From NCBI RefSeq assembly GCF_029212575.1, contig NZ_JARGPK010000010.1, positions 1 to 64,000 of the forward strand: 64,000 bases of DNA. The letters are read 5' to 3'. Under the pieces are notes generated by a model. The model ran no database searches, was not told the origin of the DNA, and was given only the letters and a program-made list of their open reading frames with translations. A program made the translations under genes and the position numbers. Shown piece by piece: positions 17,747-26,081 of this stretch. Origin of the DNA: Antarcticimicrobium sp. GTDB lineage: Bacteria > Pseudomonadota > Alphaproteobacteria > Rhodobacterales > Rhodobacteraceae. Position 1 is the stretch's first letter, and each line of letters opens with the position of its first letter.

Positions 17747-18601
17747 CTAGCCGTCGCGGCTTACTTGGTGCAGCCCTGGCATATGCCCTCCGGCTGGTGC
17801 GAAATTGCTTGTGCCGCCGAATGTCGCCCTGTGTTCATGCTTCCGGCCAAATACGTCCTTCCACCCAATCACGATGGTACATTTGAGATTGATCCTAGTA
17901 TCGTCAGCCCAAGAGAGGGCGGAAAAATCATCGTCAGATTGCCTAACAAGACAGTTCTGTCTGAACGGCGATTCGCTATGACCCGCAATATCAAACGCCG
18001 ACACCTTCTCACCGACAGTGACGGCGGTCGGAGTGATGATTTCCGTATAGGACCACACATCTCTCGCTGGCGTTTCTCCGGAATTGGTGAGGCAGAATTC
18101 GATTCTCCATTGAACCGAGCCATCTCCAGTAAAAGCGTTGTATGCGGCGGTAACGCGATCAATCATCAAGTAAGCGCTGACTTGATCCTGTCCAACTTTG
18201 ACGGAAATCCTATTGGCGTCCCGCTGCAAATTAAGGGTGTAAACGAGAGCGCCAAGGCCGATGATGCTGACCGCGCCAGTAACGAACGTCAGCCAAGCAA
18301 TCCAGTCGGTGGCGTGGGCCATGCGCTCTTGGGCGCGAAGATCATAATATTCATGACGGGTGGGATTGCCTGGGGAATACTCTGGTTCCGTTTCGTAACT
18401 GAACGTGCCCCTTATGGCGTCTGGCACTTGCCATACGCGATAATCAGCATTTTGGTTTGGGTCATCGGCTGCTTGGCTATAGTAGCAGGGCTGGTTTGGG
18501 CAGTAGTTTAGGCCAAACACCCACAAGACAGATGTAATAGCTACTCCGACACCTATGACTAGTCCAAGCGCAAAGACTCCGTTCCGATAGCCATCAAGCA
18601 T
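17747..18601 (-). CDS. Two-helix membrane protein, transposon passenger
   Basis: 284 residues. Two transmembrane helices (about 8-31 and 98-122) enclose an extracytoplasmic segment of about 65 residues with three cysteines, and a C-terminal soluble domain of about 160 residues that is mainly beta (SVQWRIEFCLTNSGETPARDVW). The NSGxTPARxV pattern is common in bacterial membrane proteins of unknown role found near mobile DNA. It overlaps the upstream DUF6471 gene by 43 bases in another frame. AT-richer than host genes. No function assigned. Confidence 0.75.
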   Translation of the reverse strand: MLDGYRNGVFALGLVIGVGVAITSVLWVFGLNYCPNQPCYYSQAADDPNQNADYRVWQVPDAIRGTFSYETEPEYSPGNPTRHEYYDLRAQERMAHATDWIAWLTFVTGAVSIIGLGALVYTLNLQRDANRISVKVGQDQVSAYLMIDRVTAAYNAFTGDGSVQWRIEFCLTNSGETPARDVWSYTEIITPTAVTVGEKVSAFDIAGHSESPFRQNCLVRQSDDDFSALSWADDTRINLKCTIVIGWKDVFGRKHEHRATFGGTSNFAPAGGHMPGLHQVSRDG

Positions 18602-18783
18602 TGCAACAGGAACGCCGCGCTAAACTTCCCTCGGGACAGTTTGTTGCGAACGTTCGCTTCCCTTTCCTCGATTCCAATGTCTGACAGCTTGTCCACAAGT
18701 TGAGCGTAAGTCACCCCCTTGCGCTTCAACTCAGCCTTGAGGAGGTTTGCCGCCTTCGATTCCCATTCAGTCTGTTGTGCCAT
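18559..18783 (-). CDS. DUF6471 domain protein, transposon passenger
   Basis: 74 residues: WESKAANLLKAELKRKGVTY, then YAQLVDKLSDIGIEE and NVRNKLSRGKFSAAFLLQCLMAIG. This is the DUF6471 pattern, an XRE-like small helix-turn-helix fold often next to transposases, so it may be a repressor for the element. Starts 100 bases from the divergent transposase, in position to control both directions. Overlaps the downstream membrane protein gene. Confidence 0.8.
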   Translation of the reverse strand: MAQQTEWESKAANLLKAELKRKGVTYAQLVDKLSDIGIEEREANVRNKLSRGKFSAAFLLQCLMAIGTESLRLD

Positions 18784-18883
18784 GCATCACCTATAGGGCA
18801 AAAGTACTGTTTTCGATACATATGCCCTTGTAACCGATACGTCAATGTACTATATTTGATGCATAGGCATCGGATACAGTACA

Positions 18884-19846
18884 ATGGCACAACACTTCCT
18901 TCTCTCCGCAGCATCCCGCACCCTCAGCCTTCGCAAGATTTACAAGGCTGGCGAGGACGCGGCTTACCGCACCTTCTGCGAAATGCGCTGGCCGGAAACC
19001 AACGGCGAAGCGGTTTGCCCGTGCTGCGGTCATGACGAGGCGTACAAGATCACCACCCGCCGCAAGTTCAAGTGCAAGGCGTGTCACCACCAGTTCAGCG
19101 TCACCAGCGGGACCATCTTCGCAAGCCGCAAGATGGACTTCGTGGACCTGCTGGCGGCGATCTGCATCATCGTGAACGCTTCCAAAGGCGTTTCGATGGT
19201 CCAGCTTTCGCGCGACCTGGACTGCCAGTACAAGACCGCCTTCGTTCTGGCGCACAAACTGCGCGAGGCGATGGCGCAGGAAGTCCAGACTGGCGAAGTT
19301 CTGACCGATCACGTCGAGATTGATGGGGCCTATTTCGGCGGGCACATCCGCCCGGCAAACGCCAAGGCTGACCGCGTTGACCGCCGCCTGAAAGAGAACC
19401 AGACCGGCAAGCGCCGCGTTGTGGTGGCCCTGCGCGAGCGGGAAGGCCGCACCCTGCCTTTCGTGACCATGAGCGAGGCAGAAGGCGTTGCGCTGGCAAA
19501 CGAGAACGTTGACCGCATGGCGACCATTTCCGCCGACGAGGCGAGCCATTGGGATCTGCTCCACGCGGGCTGGGACGTTGACCGGGTGAACCACTCGGAA
19601 ATCTACAGCGACCACGGCAAGCATACCAACATGGTCGAGAGCTTCTTTTCCCGCCTGCGCCGCATGGTAGAAGGTCAGCACCACCACGTCAGCCCGCAGT
19701 ACCTGTACCAGTACGCGAACCACGCCGCATGGCTGGAAGACAACCGCCGCACCGACAACGGGACGCTGGCACAGATCGTTGTGTCGAACGCCATGAGCGC
19801 ACCAGTCAGCCGCCAGTGGAAAGGCTACTGGCAGCGGGCGGCTTAA
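18884..19846 (+). CDS. IS1595 family transposase
   Basis: 320 residues. N-terminal zinc ribbon with CPCCGHD and CKACHHQF cysteine pairs (about 44-67), then the ISXO2-like DDE domain: DHVEIDGAYFGG (first Asp near 148), DEASHWDLL (second) and the terminal catalytic residue in NMVESFFSRLRRM. Length and domain order fit IS1595 transposases. Its codon use is GC-rich, closer to the host than the passengers. Appears intact. Confidence 0.93.
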   Translation: MAQHFLLSAASRTLSLRKIYKAGEDAAYRTFCEMRWPETNGEAVCPCCGHDEAYKITTRRKFKCKACHHQFSVTSGTIFASRKMDFVDLLAAICIIVNASKGVSMVQLSRDLDCQYKTAFVLAHKLREAMAQEVQTGEVLTDHVEIDGAYFGGHIRPANAKADRVDRRLKENQTGKRRVVVALREREGRTLPFVTMSEAEGVALANENVDRMATISADEASHWDLLHAGWDVDRVNHSEIYSDHGKHTNMVESFFSRLRRMVEGQHHHVSPQYLYQYANHAAWLEDNRRTDNGTLAQIVVSNAMSAPVSRQWKGYWQRAA

Positions 19847-19932
19847 CGCAGTTCTATGGCAAAATGTTCTTGATTTATTCTGGTGCAAACACATGTATCA
19901 TTGGGTATGATGGCAATCAGGAGGCCAAAGTT

Positions 19933-20370
19933 ATGTCAACCCTGAGAGCAGCGCGCACCATTTGGAACGGGTGCAACGGACGTGTTTCAAACCTGTCCAT
20001 GCAAAAGTTGTTGTACCTCTCCCATATGCTAGAGCTTGGCGCGGGTCGAGATGGGCTTGTCAGCCAAAATTTTGAGGCTTGGGACTATGGCCCGGTTGAG
20101 CCCGGACTGTACCACTACTTGAAAGCATATGGCAGCAACTACATTCCTGACGTGTTCTCAAGCTCGGCATACGACGAAAACGATCCAGAATATGAGTCAA
20201 TCTCAGAGGTGATTCGTCAGTTGGGCGACGTTCCTGCAAGTAAGTTGGTTGCAATCACTCACTGGGAAGAGGGCGCTTGGAGTAAGCACTACATTCCTGG
20301 GATGCGCAGAGTTACTATTCCTGACGAAGACATCCTGGAGGAGTACAATCTACGTGCAAAAGGAGCCTAA
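19933..20370 (+). CDS. Panacea/SocA-like (DUF4065) protein, likely antitoxin
   Basis: 145 residues with the Panacea signature: LSMQKLLYLSHMLELG near 21-36, FEAWDYGPVEPGLYHYLK near 48-65, and a C-terminal THWEEGAWSKHY. Panacea proteins act as antitoxins that bind many unrelated toxins (PanAT systems; SocA in Caulobacter). The start is chosen at 19933 because AGGAGG lies eight bases upstream; the frame is open further back. Its last 17 bases overlap the next gene, a small membrane protein, which by analogy would be the toxin. Role as antitoxin is inference from family and pairing. Confidence 0.82.
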   Translation: MSTLRAARTIWNGCNGRVSNLSMQKLLYLSHMLELGAGRDGLVSQNFEAWDYGPVEPGLYHYLKAYGSNYIPDVFSSSAYDENDPEYESISEVIRQLGDVPASKLVAITHWEEGAWSKHYIPGMRRVTIPDEDILEEYNLRAKGA

Positions 20371-20683
20371 ACAGCACATTTTCTTTGGTGCACCGACTTC
20401 TGACCCTACACGAAAAGATGAACTAATCCAGTCGCTCCAGAGTCAGCTAGACGACGAACGAGACCGCCGCAAAGAGGAACGGTTCATTTGGCTGGTTATA
20501 GTCATATTGATGTTTGACGCGTTCACTTTCCCTGCGATGCAGACATGGACCGGGCCGATCATCATTGGTTTGATTCAGTTAATCATTGTGATCGTTTTGG
20601 GGCGACGATGGCAAATGGATGAGATATGGACGCTTACTACAAAGTTGATTGATAAATGGGATGGGAGGCTTGGCAAGGGCTAA
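20354..20683 (+). CDS. Small coiled-coil/membrane protein, candidate Panacea-associated toxin
   Basis: About 109 residues from a proposed GTG at 20354 (MQKEPKQHIFFGAP). Order: a charged helix ELIQSLQSQLDDERDRRKEE (about 26-45), one long or two short hydrophobic helices (about 48-62 and 66-86, including IIIGLIQLIIVIVLG), then an amphipathic tail with tryptophans ending LIDKWDGRLGKG. No enzyme motif. Overlap with the Panacea gene, small size and membrane helices fit membrane-acting PanT toxins. The start is uncertain because GGAGG is 12 bases away. Its stop overlaps the convergent winged-helix gene by four bases. Confidence 0.62.
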   Translation: MQKEPKQHIFFGAPTSDPTRKDELIQSLQSQLDDERDRRKEERFIWLVIVILMFDAFTFPAMQTWTGPIIIGLIQLIIVIVLGRRWQMDEIWTLTTKLIDKWDGRLGKG

Positions 20684-21018
20684 GCCAACTCCCACATCCG
20701 CCCCTCACGCCGCACAAGCCCCGCTTCGTACAACCTGTACAGCGCCATATAGGCCCGGTTTGTTGCGGCCCGCCGGGTTAACTCTGGTTTCTGAGCACGA
20801 ATGACCGCCCCTATGTCGCTGGCGTGCTTCGGCCCGTCCCGCAGCACGTCCAGCACCAGTTGCCGCGTCTCACGGTGCCGGGCGGCGTTCTTGGGATACC
20901 TGGACGGTTCCGGCGGCTCTATGTCACGCATCACCAGCAACCTACTGGCAAGCTCGCCTTGTTCACCACCGGTCTTGCATAGCGCCAGTAGCGCGCCATC
21001 TATCGACTTGTCCTGCAT
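20680..21018 (-). CDS. Winged-helix DNA-binding protein, transposon passenger
   Basis: 112 residues. The C-terminal half (RETRQLVLDVLRDGPKHASD, YMALYRLYEAGLVRREGRMW) is a winged helix-turn-helix of the type seen in replication or repressor proteins. The first 40 residues are a leader with no recognised domain. Start chosen at MQDKSIDG; the frame remains open upstream into the transposon end and ispE, which is not coding for it. Could regulate the Panacea pair or the transposase; not demonstrable here. Confidence 0.68.
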   Translation of the reverse strand: MQDKSIDGALLALCKTGGEQGELASRLLVMRDIEPPEPSRYPKNAARHRETRQLVLDVLRDGPKHASDIGAVIRAQKPELTRRAATNRAYMALYRLYEAGLVRREGRMWELA

Positions 21019-21060
21019 GGGTGCAGAATAGCGAAAACCGACGGTTAGGGATTCCGGTTT

Positions 21061-21085
21061 CTTGGTGCGTTTGATACATAAGGCC
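21061..21085 (-). repeat. Right terminal inverted repeat
   Basis: Reads CTTGGTGCGTTTGATACATA then AGGCC; reverse complement matches the left end except at the fifth base. Confidence 0.88.
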
Positions 21086-21095
21086 GAAAATACTC
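21086..21095. repeat. Right flanking direct repeat of transposon
   Basis: GAAAATACTC, exact copy of 17681-17690, directly after the right inverted repeat. Confidence 0.75.
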
Positions 21096-21130
21096 TCGCC
21101 GAAGGCCGCGCCCCGACGGGGCGCCCGCGC

Positions 21131-21949
21131 TCACGCCGTGGCGCTGCCGATGCTGTGGGTCGCCTGAACCCACCAGCCGGGGTGCGCCGTCGCGATTTCG
21201 GCCACCGCCGCGCGCGCCGCATCCTCGCTGCCGTAAATCCCGAAACAGGTGGCGCCGGAGCCCGACATGCGCGCCAGACGGCACCCCGGCGTGCCGCCGA
21301 GCGCCTGCAATGCGTCACCGATGGCCGGGGCGGTCGTGATGGCCGGCCCTTCCAGATCGTTGCTCTGATCCCCCAGCCACGACAGGAACGCCGCTGGTGA
21401 AGTCCATGACGGCAGCGCCCCCATCCCTTCGTTGGTCTTCTGCGTCAGGATCTGGAACACCGCCGGCGTCGGCACATGCACGGCGGGGTTGACCAGCACC
21501 AGCGGCAGCGCCGGCACCCCCGGGACCCGGTCAAGAACGTCACCGATCCCACGCATCCGTTGCGGCGCGTCGGACAGGCAGACGGGCACATCTGCCCCCA
21601 ATCGGGCCGCATGATCTGCGCCGCCGAAGCTGCGCAGAACCGCCGCCGCGTCCGACGATCCACCGCCGATCCCCGCCCCGTGCGGCAGGATCTTTTCCAG
21701 CCCGATGCGCAGGGTGACCCCGGCCAGTTCCGCCGCGCGCCAGGCCAGGTTGCGCGCATCCCCGGGCACCCCTTCGGCAAAGCGCCCGGTCACGCGCAGC
21801 GACATCCGTTCGCCCGGGTCGAACCGCATCCGGTCGCCCAGTTCGGCAAAGACCACCAGCGAATCAAGCAGGTGATAGCCGTCGGCGCGCTGGCCGGTGA
21901 CGTGCAGGGTCAGGTTGATCTTGGCCGGGGCGACGACCTCAGTCGCCAT
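21131..21949 (-). CDS. ispE: 4-diphosphocytidyl-2-C-methyl-D-erythritol kinase
   Basis: Phosphorylates CDP-methylerythritol in the non-mevalonate isoprenoid pathway. 272 residues, GHMP kinase fold: VVAPAKINLTLHVTGQRADGYH at the start, ATP loop LPHGAGIGGGSSDAAAVL near 90-107, and C-terminal RMSGSGATCFG. Starts at 21949, overlapping the TPR gene stop by 11 bases, so translation is probably coupled. It forms with the prenyl synthase across the transposon a small isoprenoid neighbourhood. Confidence 0.96.
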   Translation of the reverse strand: MATEVVAPAKINLTLHVTGQRADGYHLLDSLVVFAELGDRMRFDPGERMSLRVTGRFAEGVPGDARNLAWRAAELAGVTLRIGLEKILPHGAGIGGGSSDAAAVLRSFGGADHAARLGADVPVCLSDAPQRMRGIGDVLDRVPGVPALPLVLVNPAVHVPTPAVFQILTQKTNEGMGALPSWTSPAAFLSWLGDQSNDLEGPAITTAPAIGDALQALGGTPGCRLARMSGSGATCFGIYGSEDAARAAVAEIATAHPGWWVQATHSIGSATA

Positions 21950-23654
21950 TGGCAACCTTGAGCGGCCGGGCCCCCTCATCGGCCAGCACCGCGTCCAGCC
22001 CGGCCTCCAGCTTGCGCCGGATACGGTCCGGATCGGCCTCGCCGTCCATGTCCTCCGGGTCGATGAAGGACAGCGCCCGCCTCCACTGGAATTCCGCCTC
22101 GCGGGTGCGGCCCACCGCCCAATAGACATCGCCAAGGTGGTCGTTCACCACCGGGTCTACCGGCATCAGCTCGACCGCGGTTTCCATATGGGCAACCGCC
22201 TCGTCGTAGCGCGCCATCCGGAACAGCACCCAGCCCAGCGAATCGACGATGAAGCCGCTGTTCGGCTCGGCCGCTACCGCGCGTTCGATCATGTCCAGCG
22301 CCTCGTCCAGCTTTTCCTGCTTCTCGACAAGCGAATATCCGAGGTAGTTCAGCACCTGCGGCTGGTTCGGGTTCAATTCCAGCGCGCGGCGCAAATCGGC
22401 CTCGGCCTCGGGCCAGCGCTTGAGCCGCTCCAGGCTGATGCCGCGGGCATAGAGCAGAAACCACTGGGTCGGCGCCCCCTCTTCGGTAAATTCCAGCGCC
22501 TTGTCATAGGCATCGACCGCCCCGGCATAGTTTTCCTGCTGGCGCAACAGGTCGCCCAGCGCGTTATGCACCACCGGCAGCGTGGGATAGACCCGCGACA
22601 GTTGCTCCAGCACCTCGATCGCGGCGTCCGGCTTGCCGGCGCGGCGCAGCGCGTCGGCGCGGCCCAGTTCGGCGGCATGGTGATCGGGGCTGCCGGCGGG
22701 CACCTGTTTGTACGTTTCGACGGCCAGATCGTACTGTCCCAGCCCGTCCAGAAGATCGGCGCTGAGCAGCAGCGCGTCGATGTGACCGGGGCGCAGGTAG
22801 CTGGCGATGCGAACATAGATCAGCGCGTAGTCATCCGCCGCCTCGCCGTTGAGCGCGGCGCCGATGGTAAAGAATACCTCGGCCATGCCGTCGCTGACGC
22901 TGCCGACCTGTTCGAACGGCAAACGGTCGCCCGCCGCGAGCCTGTCTGCCACCGCCGTCAGCCCGGGGTCGAAACCGGCGCCGAAGGCATCGGTCATCAT
23001 TTCCAGCGCCTCGGCGTTGCGACCCAGCTGCGACAGGATCTGCGCCCGCGCGATCACCGCCCGGCGCGACAGCCCGCTCAGGCCCGATTTGCGGTCGGCA
23101 TAGATCGCCTCGGCCCCCTCGAAATCGCCCACCAGCGCCAGCGCCAGCGCCTTGTGGTAGAGCGCGAAGCTGCGCAGCCCGTTCTCCTCGGCGACACGGT
23201 CGAACTGCTCCAGCGCCTCGGCGACCGACCCGGTTCCCATATGCGCCCAGCCCGCCAGCAGCCCGTCGACCAGCGGCCCGATCCCGTTGGCGTTCTCATC
23301 GGCTTCCAGCAGCGGCTCGAACGCGCCCCGCTTGATCCGGTCGGCGGCGATCGCCATATGCGCCGCCTGGTTCTTGCGGCCGTCGGCCTGCATCTTCAGC
23401 GCCACTGGCAGCGCCCTTTCGATCCTGCCCAGGGCCAGCTGTGACACGATCACGTTTTCCATCAGTCCGGCGTTGGCGCTGTCGGCGCTGAGAGCGCGGG
23501 TGAAATAGCTGGCGGCCTGCTCGAAATCGCTCTCGAACAGGGCATGGCGGCCGGCCAGATATGGCCCGGTGCCCGGTTGCGCCGAAAGCTGCGCGGGGAA
23601 CACGACGGATGCGACCAAGACGGCGGCGGCCGCGTGGCGAACTAGAGATTTCAC
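21939..23654 (-). CDS. Exported TPR-repeat protein
   Basis: 571 residues from a GTG start (MKSLVRHAAAAVLVASVVFP), with a signal peptide cleaved near LSAQP at about 25. The remainder is a run of at least eight tetratricopeptide repeats, clearest near 360-520 (LPVVHNALGDLLRQQENYAG, QPQVLNYLGYSLVEKQEKLD, GFIVDSLGWVLFRMARYDEA). Proteins of this type precede ispE in many Rhodobacterales. Probably a periplasmic scaffold; partners unknown. GAGGCAGGTTCTT precedes the GTG. Confidence 0.88.
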   Translation of the reverse strand: MKSLVRHAAAAVLVASVVFPAQLSAQPGTGPYLAGRHALFESDFEQAASYFTRALSADSANAGLMENVIVSQLALGRIERALPVALKMQADGRKNQAAHMAIAADRIKRGAFEPLLEADENANGIGPLVDGLLAGWAHMGTGSVAEALEQFDRVAEENGLRSFALYHKALALALVGDFEGAEAIYADRKSGLSGLSRRAVIARAQILSQLGRNAEALEMMTDAFGAGFDPGLTAVADRLAAGDRLPFEQVGSVSDGMAEVFFTIGAALNGEAADDYALIYVRIASYLRPGHIDALLLSADLLDGLGQYDLAVETYKQVPAGSPDHHAAELGRADALRRAGKPDAAIEVLEQLSRVYPTLPVVHNALGDLLRQQENYAGAVDAYDKALEFTEEGAPTQWFLLYARGISLERLKRWPEAEADLRRALELNPNQPQVLNYLGYSLVEKQEKLDEALDMIERAVAAEPNSGFIVDSLGWVLFRMARYDEAVAHMETAVELMPVDPVVNDHLGDVYWAVGRTREAEFQWRRALSFIDPEDMDGEADPDRIRRKLEAGLDAVLADEGARPLKVANGD

Positions 23655-23753
23655 AAGAACCTGCCTCTTCTGCTGGACCTGTTTCAAGCTAGGCGCATCC
23701 GCAGGCAAGGGCAATGGCGCGCCCGGTCGCGGCCGCGCCATCGCACCGTTTCG

Positions 23754-25403
23754 TTACATGTTGGGATAATTCGGCCCGTCGCCGCCCTGCGGGGTGACCC
23801 AGTTGATGTTCTGGCTGGGATCCTTGATGTCGCAGGTCTTGCAGTGCACGCAGTTCTGGAAGTTGATGACGAACCGCGGGTCCTTACCCTCTTCCTCGAC
23901 CACCTCGTAGACGCCCGCCGGGCAGTAGCGCTGCGCCGGTTCGGCGTATTTCGGCAGGTTCACCTTGATCGGAATGCTGTCATCCTTCAGCTGCAGGTGG
24001 CAGGGCTGGCTTTCCTCGTGGTTGGTCATCGAGAAGCTGACGTTGGTCAGCCGGTCAAAGCTCAGCTTGCCGTCCGGCCTGGGATAGTCGATCGGCTTGA
24101 ACTTCGCCGCCTCGCCGGTGGCTGCCGCGTCGGACTTGCCGTGGCGCAGGGTGCCGAACAGTGAAAAGCCCAGCGTGTTGGTCCACATGTCCAGCCCGCC
24201 CAGCGCCAGCGAGGGCATCAGCCCCCATTTCGACCACATCGGCTTGACGTTGCGGACCTTTTTCAGATCCTTGCCGATGGCGCCGCCACGCACCTCGGCC
24301 TCGTAATCGTTGAGCTCGTCGCCGGAACGCTCGGCCGTGATCGCGGCATGCGCCGCCTCGGCCGCCGCCTTGCCCGAGAGCATGGCGTTGTGGTTGCCCT
24401 TGATGCGCGGCACGTTGACCATGCCCACCGAGCAACCCAGCAAGGCCACGCCCGGCGCCACCATCTTCGGCATCGACTGCCAGCCGCCCTCGGAGATCGC
24501 GCGGGCGCCATAGGCCACCCGTTTGCCGCCCTCGAGCAGGTCGGCGACGATCGGGTGATGCTTGAAGCGCTGGAACTCCATATAGGGGAAGAGATGCGGG
24601 TTCTCGTAATTCAGGTGCACCACGAAACCGACGTAAACCTGATTGTTCTCAAGATGATAGATGAAAGATCCGCCACCCGCGTTCGATCCCAGCGGCCAGC
24701 CCATCGTGTGAGTGACGGTGCCCTCGCGGTGCTTGGCCGGGTCGATCTCCCAAATCTCCTTCATGCCCAGCCCGAATTTCTGCGGGCAGTGCCCCTTGGA
24801 CAGCTCGTACCTGGCGATCACCTCTTTCGCCAGCGAGCCGCGCACGCCCTCGGACAGGAACACGTACTTACCGTGCAGCTCCATTCCCGCCTCGTAAGAC
24901 GGTCCGGGGGTGCCATCGGGGTTCTTGCCGAATTCGCCCGCGACCACGCCCTTGACCTCGCCCGCGTCGCCGTAGACCAGTTCCGAGCAGGCCATGCCGG
25001 GGAAAATCTCGACCCCCATCTCCTCGGCCTGTTCGGCCATCCAGCGGCAGACATTGCCCATCGAGACGATGTAATTGCCGTGGTTGTTCATCAAGGGCGG
25101 CATCGGCCAGTTGGGCACGCGGATCTTGCCCGCCTCGCCCAGCATGTAGAAGTTGTCCTCCTTGACCGGCACGTTCAGCGGCGCGCCCTTATCCTTCCAG
25201 TCGGGGATCAGCGCATCCAGACCGCAGGGGTCCAGCACCGCGCCCGACAGGATGTGCGCGCCCACCTCCGAGCCCTTTTCCAGCACCACCACGTTGAGGT
25301 CAGCGTCAAGCTGCTTGAGACGGATCGCCGCCGACAGGCCCGCAGGGCCCGCCCCCACGATCACCACGTCGTATTCCATCGCTTCGCGTTCTATGTCGGC
25401 CAT
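23754..25403 (-). CDS. Electron transfer flavoprotein-ubiquinone oxidoreductase
   Basis: Passes electrons from ETF (fatty acid and amino acid oxidation) to ubiquinone at the inner membrane. 549 residues: FAD-binding VVIVGAGPAGLSAAIRLKQL near 13-32, a ubiquinone-binding middle region, and a C-terminal [4Fe-4S] site with CPAGVYEV and FQNCVHCKTCDIKDPSQNI. Full family length. Start taken at MADIERE with AGGGAG upstream; an internal MEYDVV is possible. Confidence 0.96.
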   Translation of the reverse strand: MADIEREAMEYDVVIVGAGPAGLSAAIRLKQLDADLNVVVLEKGSEVGAHILSGAVLDPCGLDALIPDWKDKGAPLNVPVKEDNFYMLGEAGKIRVPNWPMPPLMNNHGNYIVSMGNVCRWMAEQAEEMGVEIFPGMACSELVYGDAGEVKGVVAGEFGKNPDGTPGPSYEAGMELHGKYVFLSEGVRGSLAKEVIARYELSKGHCPQKFGLGMKEIWEIDPAKHREGTVTHTMGWPLGSNAGGGSFIYHLENNQVYVGFVVHLNYENPHLFPYMEFQRFKHHPIVADLLEGGKRVAYGARAISEGGWQSMPKMVAPGVALLGCSVGMVNVPRIKGNHNAMLSGKAAAEAAHAAITAERSGDELNDYEAEVRGGAIGKDLKKVRNVKPMWSKWGLMPSLALGGLDMWTNTLGFSLFGTLRHGKSDAAATGEAAKFKPIDYPRPDGKLSFDRLTNVSFSMTNHEESQPCHLQLKDDSIPIKVNLPKYAEPAQRYCPAGVYEVVEEEGKDPRFVINFQNCVHCKTCDIKDPSQNINWVTPQGGDGPNYPNM

Positions 25404-25541
25404 CAGGGGCTCCCTGGCTAAATCTGTCTGTCTACCCGGGCTCGGGGGCAATTTTCTTTCGCGGCTGAATACCCTTTGTCGCAGGGCGAGGTCAATCACG
25501 ACACCGCGTAATTCCGCTGCGGCGCAGAAATCAGGATACGC

Positions 25542-25997
25542 TCAGATTTCCGGTTTGTCCCCCATGAGATAGCGGGGCCCGCTGCCCTTTTCGCCGGCCC
25601 GGTCCCCGGGATTGTAGAGCGCGCATTTGGGCAGCGAGAGGCAACCGCAGCCGATACAGCCGTCCAGGTTGTCGCGCAGGGTCTGCAAGGTTTCGATTCG
25701 CTGATCGAGCCGGGCGCGGAACCGTTCGGCGATCCGCGACCAGTCCTGCGGCGTGGGGGTGCGGCCGCCGGGCAGCTCGTCCAGCAGGGTGCGGATTTCC
25801 GGCAGGGTAACCCCGAACTGCTGGGCGATGCGCACGAAGCTCAGCCGCCGGATGTCGGCGCGGGCAAACCGCCGCTGACCGCCCGCGTTGCGCCAGGGCG
25901 CGAGCAGCCCCTGCGCCTCGTAATAGCGGATCGCGGAAACCGCGAGCCCGGTGCGCCGCGCCAGCGCCCCGATCGACAACCCGGCAGGGGATTTCAT
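25542..25997 (-). CDS. soxR: Redox-sensitive MerR-family regulator SoxR
   Basis: 151 residues. MerR winged helix at 7-75 (LSIGALARRTGLAVSAIRYY), dimerisation helix, and the [2Fe-2S] cluster CIGCGCLSLPKC with Cys 114, 117, 119 and 125, exactly the C-x2-C-x-C-x5-C spacing of SoxR. It senses redox-cycling agents by cluster oxidation. Start at MKSPAGLS; the longer upstream frame would run into the divergent gene. A sox box lies 22 bases before the start. No soxS is visible; the direct target is probably the divergent VOC gene, as in many non-enteric bacteria. Confidence 0.95.
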   Translation of the reverse strand: MKSPAGLSIGALARRTGLAVSAIRYYEAQGLLAPWRNAGGQRRFARADIRRLSFVRIAQQFGVTLPEIRTLLDELPGGRTPTPQDWSRIAERFRARLDQRIETLQTLRDNLDGCIGCGCLSLPKCALYNPGDRAGEKGSGPRYLMGDKPEI

Positions 25998-26014
25998 GTC
26001 GCCTCCAAAAAATC

Positions 26015-26045
26015 TTGACCTCAAGTTAGGTTGAGAGATTAGACC
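26015..26045 (+). promoter_or_regulatory. SoxR box within a 19-bp-spacer promoter
   Basis: CCTCAAGTTAGGTTGAGAG at 26019-26037 is close to the E. coli sox box (CCTCAAGTTAACTTGAGG). It overlaps TTGACC (26015-26020, -35) and is followed after a 19-base spacer by TAGACC (-10), the overlong spacing that MerR-family activators require. It faces the VOC gene. Confidence 0.85.
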
Positions 26046-26081
26046 GAGTCGGGTCAAGACAATACAGGAAAGGAAACCCCG

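Larger units (their letters stand above)
17691..21085. mobile_element. IS1595-type transposon with passenger genes (3.4 kb)
   Basis: Bounded by 25-base terminal inverted repeats (17691-17715 and 21061-21085) that differ at one position, both beginning GGCC and ending AACGCACCAAG inward, and by a 10-base direct repeat. Inside: an IS1595-family transposase and five passenger genes. Two (a two-helix membrane protein and DUF6471) lie on the reverse strand, then transposase, Panacea protein and small membrane protein forward, then a winged-helix protein reverse. Passenger genes are visibly AT-richer than the host flanks. Insertion is between the 3' ends of convergent isoprenoid genes, a harmless site. 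IS1595 members carrying cargo are known; the exact element is not recognised. Confidence 0.9.
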
